A DNA stretch of 64,000 nt from Pseudomonas fluorescens (GTDB lineage Bacteria; Pseudomonadota; Gammaproteobacteria; Pseudomonadales; Pseudomonadaceae). The stretch is from positions 62,001 through 126,000 of the forward strand of contig NZ_CABVII010000020.1 of NCBI RefSeq assembly GCF_902497995.1, read 5' to 3'. This document shows, piece by piece, positions 63,193 through 64,000 of this stretch. Below the pieces are notes generated by a model. It searched no databases and was not told the DNA's origin. It was given only the letters and a program-made list of their open reading frames with translations. The first letter of the stretch is position 1. Every line of letters begins with the position of its first letter. A program made the position numbers and the translations under genes.

Positions 63193-64000
63193 TTAGCTGA
63201 GGTCGCGGTGGCGGACCTGGACGTTCTTCAGGGTTTTTTGCAGGGCCTGACCCAGACGTTCGGTCAGGTAGACGGAGCGGTGATGCCCGCCGGTGCAGCC
63301 AATGGCGATGGTGACATACGCGCGATTGCTGGCCGCAAAGCGGGGCAGCCACTTGAGCAGGTATGTAGAAATGTCCTGGAACATTTCTTCGACGTCCGGC
63401 TGTGCCGCCAGGTAGTCGGCGACCGGTTTATCGAGCCCGGACTGTTCGCGCAACTCCGGCTTCCAGTAGGGGTTCGGCAGGCAACGCACGTCGAATACCA
63501 GGTCGGCGTCCACTGGCATGCCACGCTTGAAACCGAAGGATTCCACCAGGAACGCCGTACCGGGTTCCGGTTGATTCAGCAGACGCAGCTTGATGGTATC
63601 GCGCAACTGATACAGGTTCAGGTTGGTGGTGTTGACCTTGAGATCGGCGAGGTCGGCAATCGGCCCGAGCAGAGTGCTTTCATCGCTGATCGCTTCCGCC
63701 AGTGAACGGTTGGCGTTGCTCAGCGGGTGACGCCGGCGGGTCTCCGAAAAACGTTTGAGCAAGGTTTCTTCGTCGGCGTCCAGATACAGGACATCGCACT
63801 GGATATGCCGGCTGCGCACTTCTTCCAGCAGCTCGGGGAAGCGCGACAGGTGGCTCGGCAAGTTGCGCGCATCGATCGACACGGCAACCAGCGGCTGGGC
63901 CAGTTCGGTGTGGATCAGCGCGCGCTCGGCCAGTTCCGGCAAAAGCCCGGCAGGCAGGTTGTCGATACAGTAGTAGCCGTTGTCCTCGAGAACATCGAGC
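63193..64000 (-). CDS. rapZ: RNase adaptor RapZ, cut by window edge
   Basis: About 268 of ~285 residues are inside the window. RapZ binds small RNAs (GlmZ) and RNase E and binds nucleotides; in Pseudomonas its targets are less clear. The frame is open at the right edge (LDVLEDNGYYCIDNLPAGLL); the Walker A loop GRSGSGKS and start lie outside. Visible parts are VLYLDADEETLLKRFSETRRRHP and YVTIAIGCTGGHHRSVYL. Followed by the NPr gene. Confidence 0.93.
   Translation of the reverse strand, partial: LDVLEDNGYYCIDNLPAGLLPELAERALIHTELAQPLVAVSIDARNLPSHLSRFPELLEEVRSRHIQCDVLYLDADEETLLKRFSETRRRHPLSNANRSLAEAISDESTLLGPIADLADLKVNTTNLNLYQLRDTIKLRLLNQPEPGTAFLVESFGFKRGMPVDADLVFDVRCLPNPYWKPELREQSGLDKPVADYLAAQPDVEEMFQDISTYLLKWLPRFAASNRAYVTIAIGCTGGHHRSVYLTERLGQALQKTLKNVQVRHRDLS

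Overview
The window looks like chromosomal DNA of a Pseudomonas of the fluorescens group. The support is high GC, the dense extragenic palindromes (GTGGGAGCGGGCTTGCTCG and relatives) typical of these genomes, and gene order. From memory, much of the right side (mreBCD, maf, rng, yhdP, nitrilase, tldD, darP, pmbA, fagA, fumC, HPr, rapZ) and the roxSR, SIMPL, dpp/opdP and piu blocks follow PAO1 PA4465-PA4519, with local insertions and losses. No phage, insertion sequence, integrase, CRISPR array, tRNA or rRNA gene was seen.

Layout. 0-0.6 kb: 3' end of a fructose PTS permease. 0.8-2.3 kb: a Tat-exported PhoD-like phosphatase with a C-terminal frameshift in a T7 run. 2.5-9.2 kb: iron uptake block piuB-piuA (minus) and piuC-Sel1 protein (plus) around a Fur-like promoter. 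9.4-10.6 kb: ornithine decarboxylase speC. 11.1-14.5 kb: a four-gene osmoprotectant ABC importer. 15-17.5 kb: prfC, a SnoaL-like ORF with a repeat-encoded tail, and a small secreted acidic protein. 17.8-28.6 kb: dipeptide/oligopeptide importer dppBCDF with three binding-protein paralogues and an OprD-family porin. 29-31.9 kb: SIMPL protein and the RoxS/RoxR redox two-component system. 32-33.7 kb: a YddA/SbmA-like ABC exporter. 33.9-40.6 kb: galactarate/glucarate catabolism (GntR regulator, KdgD, semialdehyde dehydrogenase, MFS permease, GarD), which converts hexarates to 2-oxoglutarate. 40.7-43.7 kb: AEC transporter, carboxymuconolactone-decarboxylase-like protein, Ca/Na antiporter and RlpA-like lipoprotein. 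43.8-47.1 kb: gatCAB (minus). 47.3-52.2 kb: mreBCD, maf, rng. 52.3-60.5 kb: yhdP, nitrilase, tldD, darP (minus), pmbA. 60.8-62.8 kb: Fur-linked fagA-fumC and a remnant of a ZIP transporter. 62.9-64 kb: NPr and rapZ (cut by the window edge).

The window is mostly housekeeping and nutrient-uptake genes. The most distinctive features are the load of REP doublets (about 18 sites in several sequence subfamilies, one duplicated at 87 of 88 positions, one tandem array, two that reshape coding ends), the frameshifted phoD, an apparent AUU start for mreC, loss of the usual orfX-sodA genes after fumC, a shared operator-like motif linking the GntR gene to the galactarate operon, and a structured intergenic stretch near 28.8-28.9 kb that could encode a small RNA. 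I did not find a clearly new multi-gene system.
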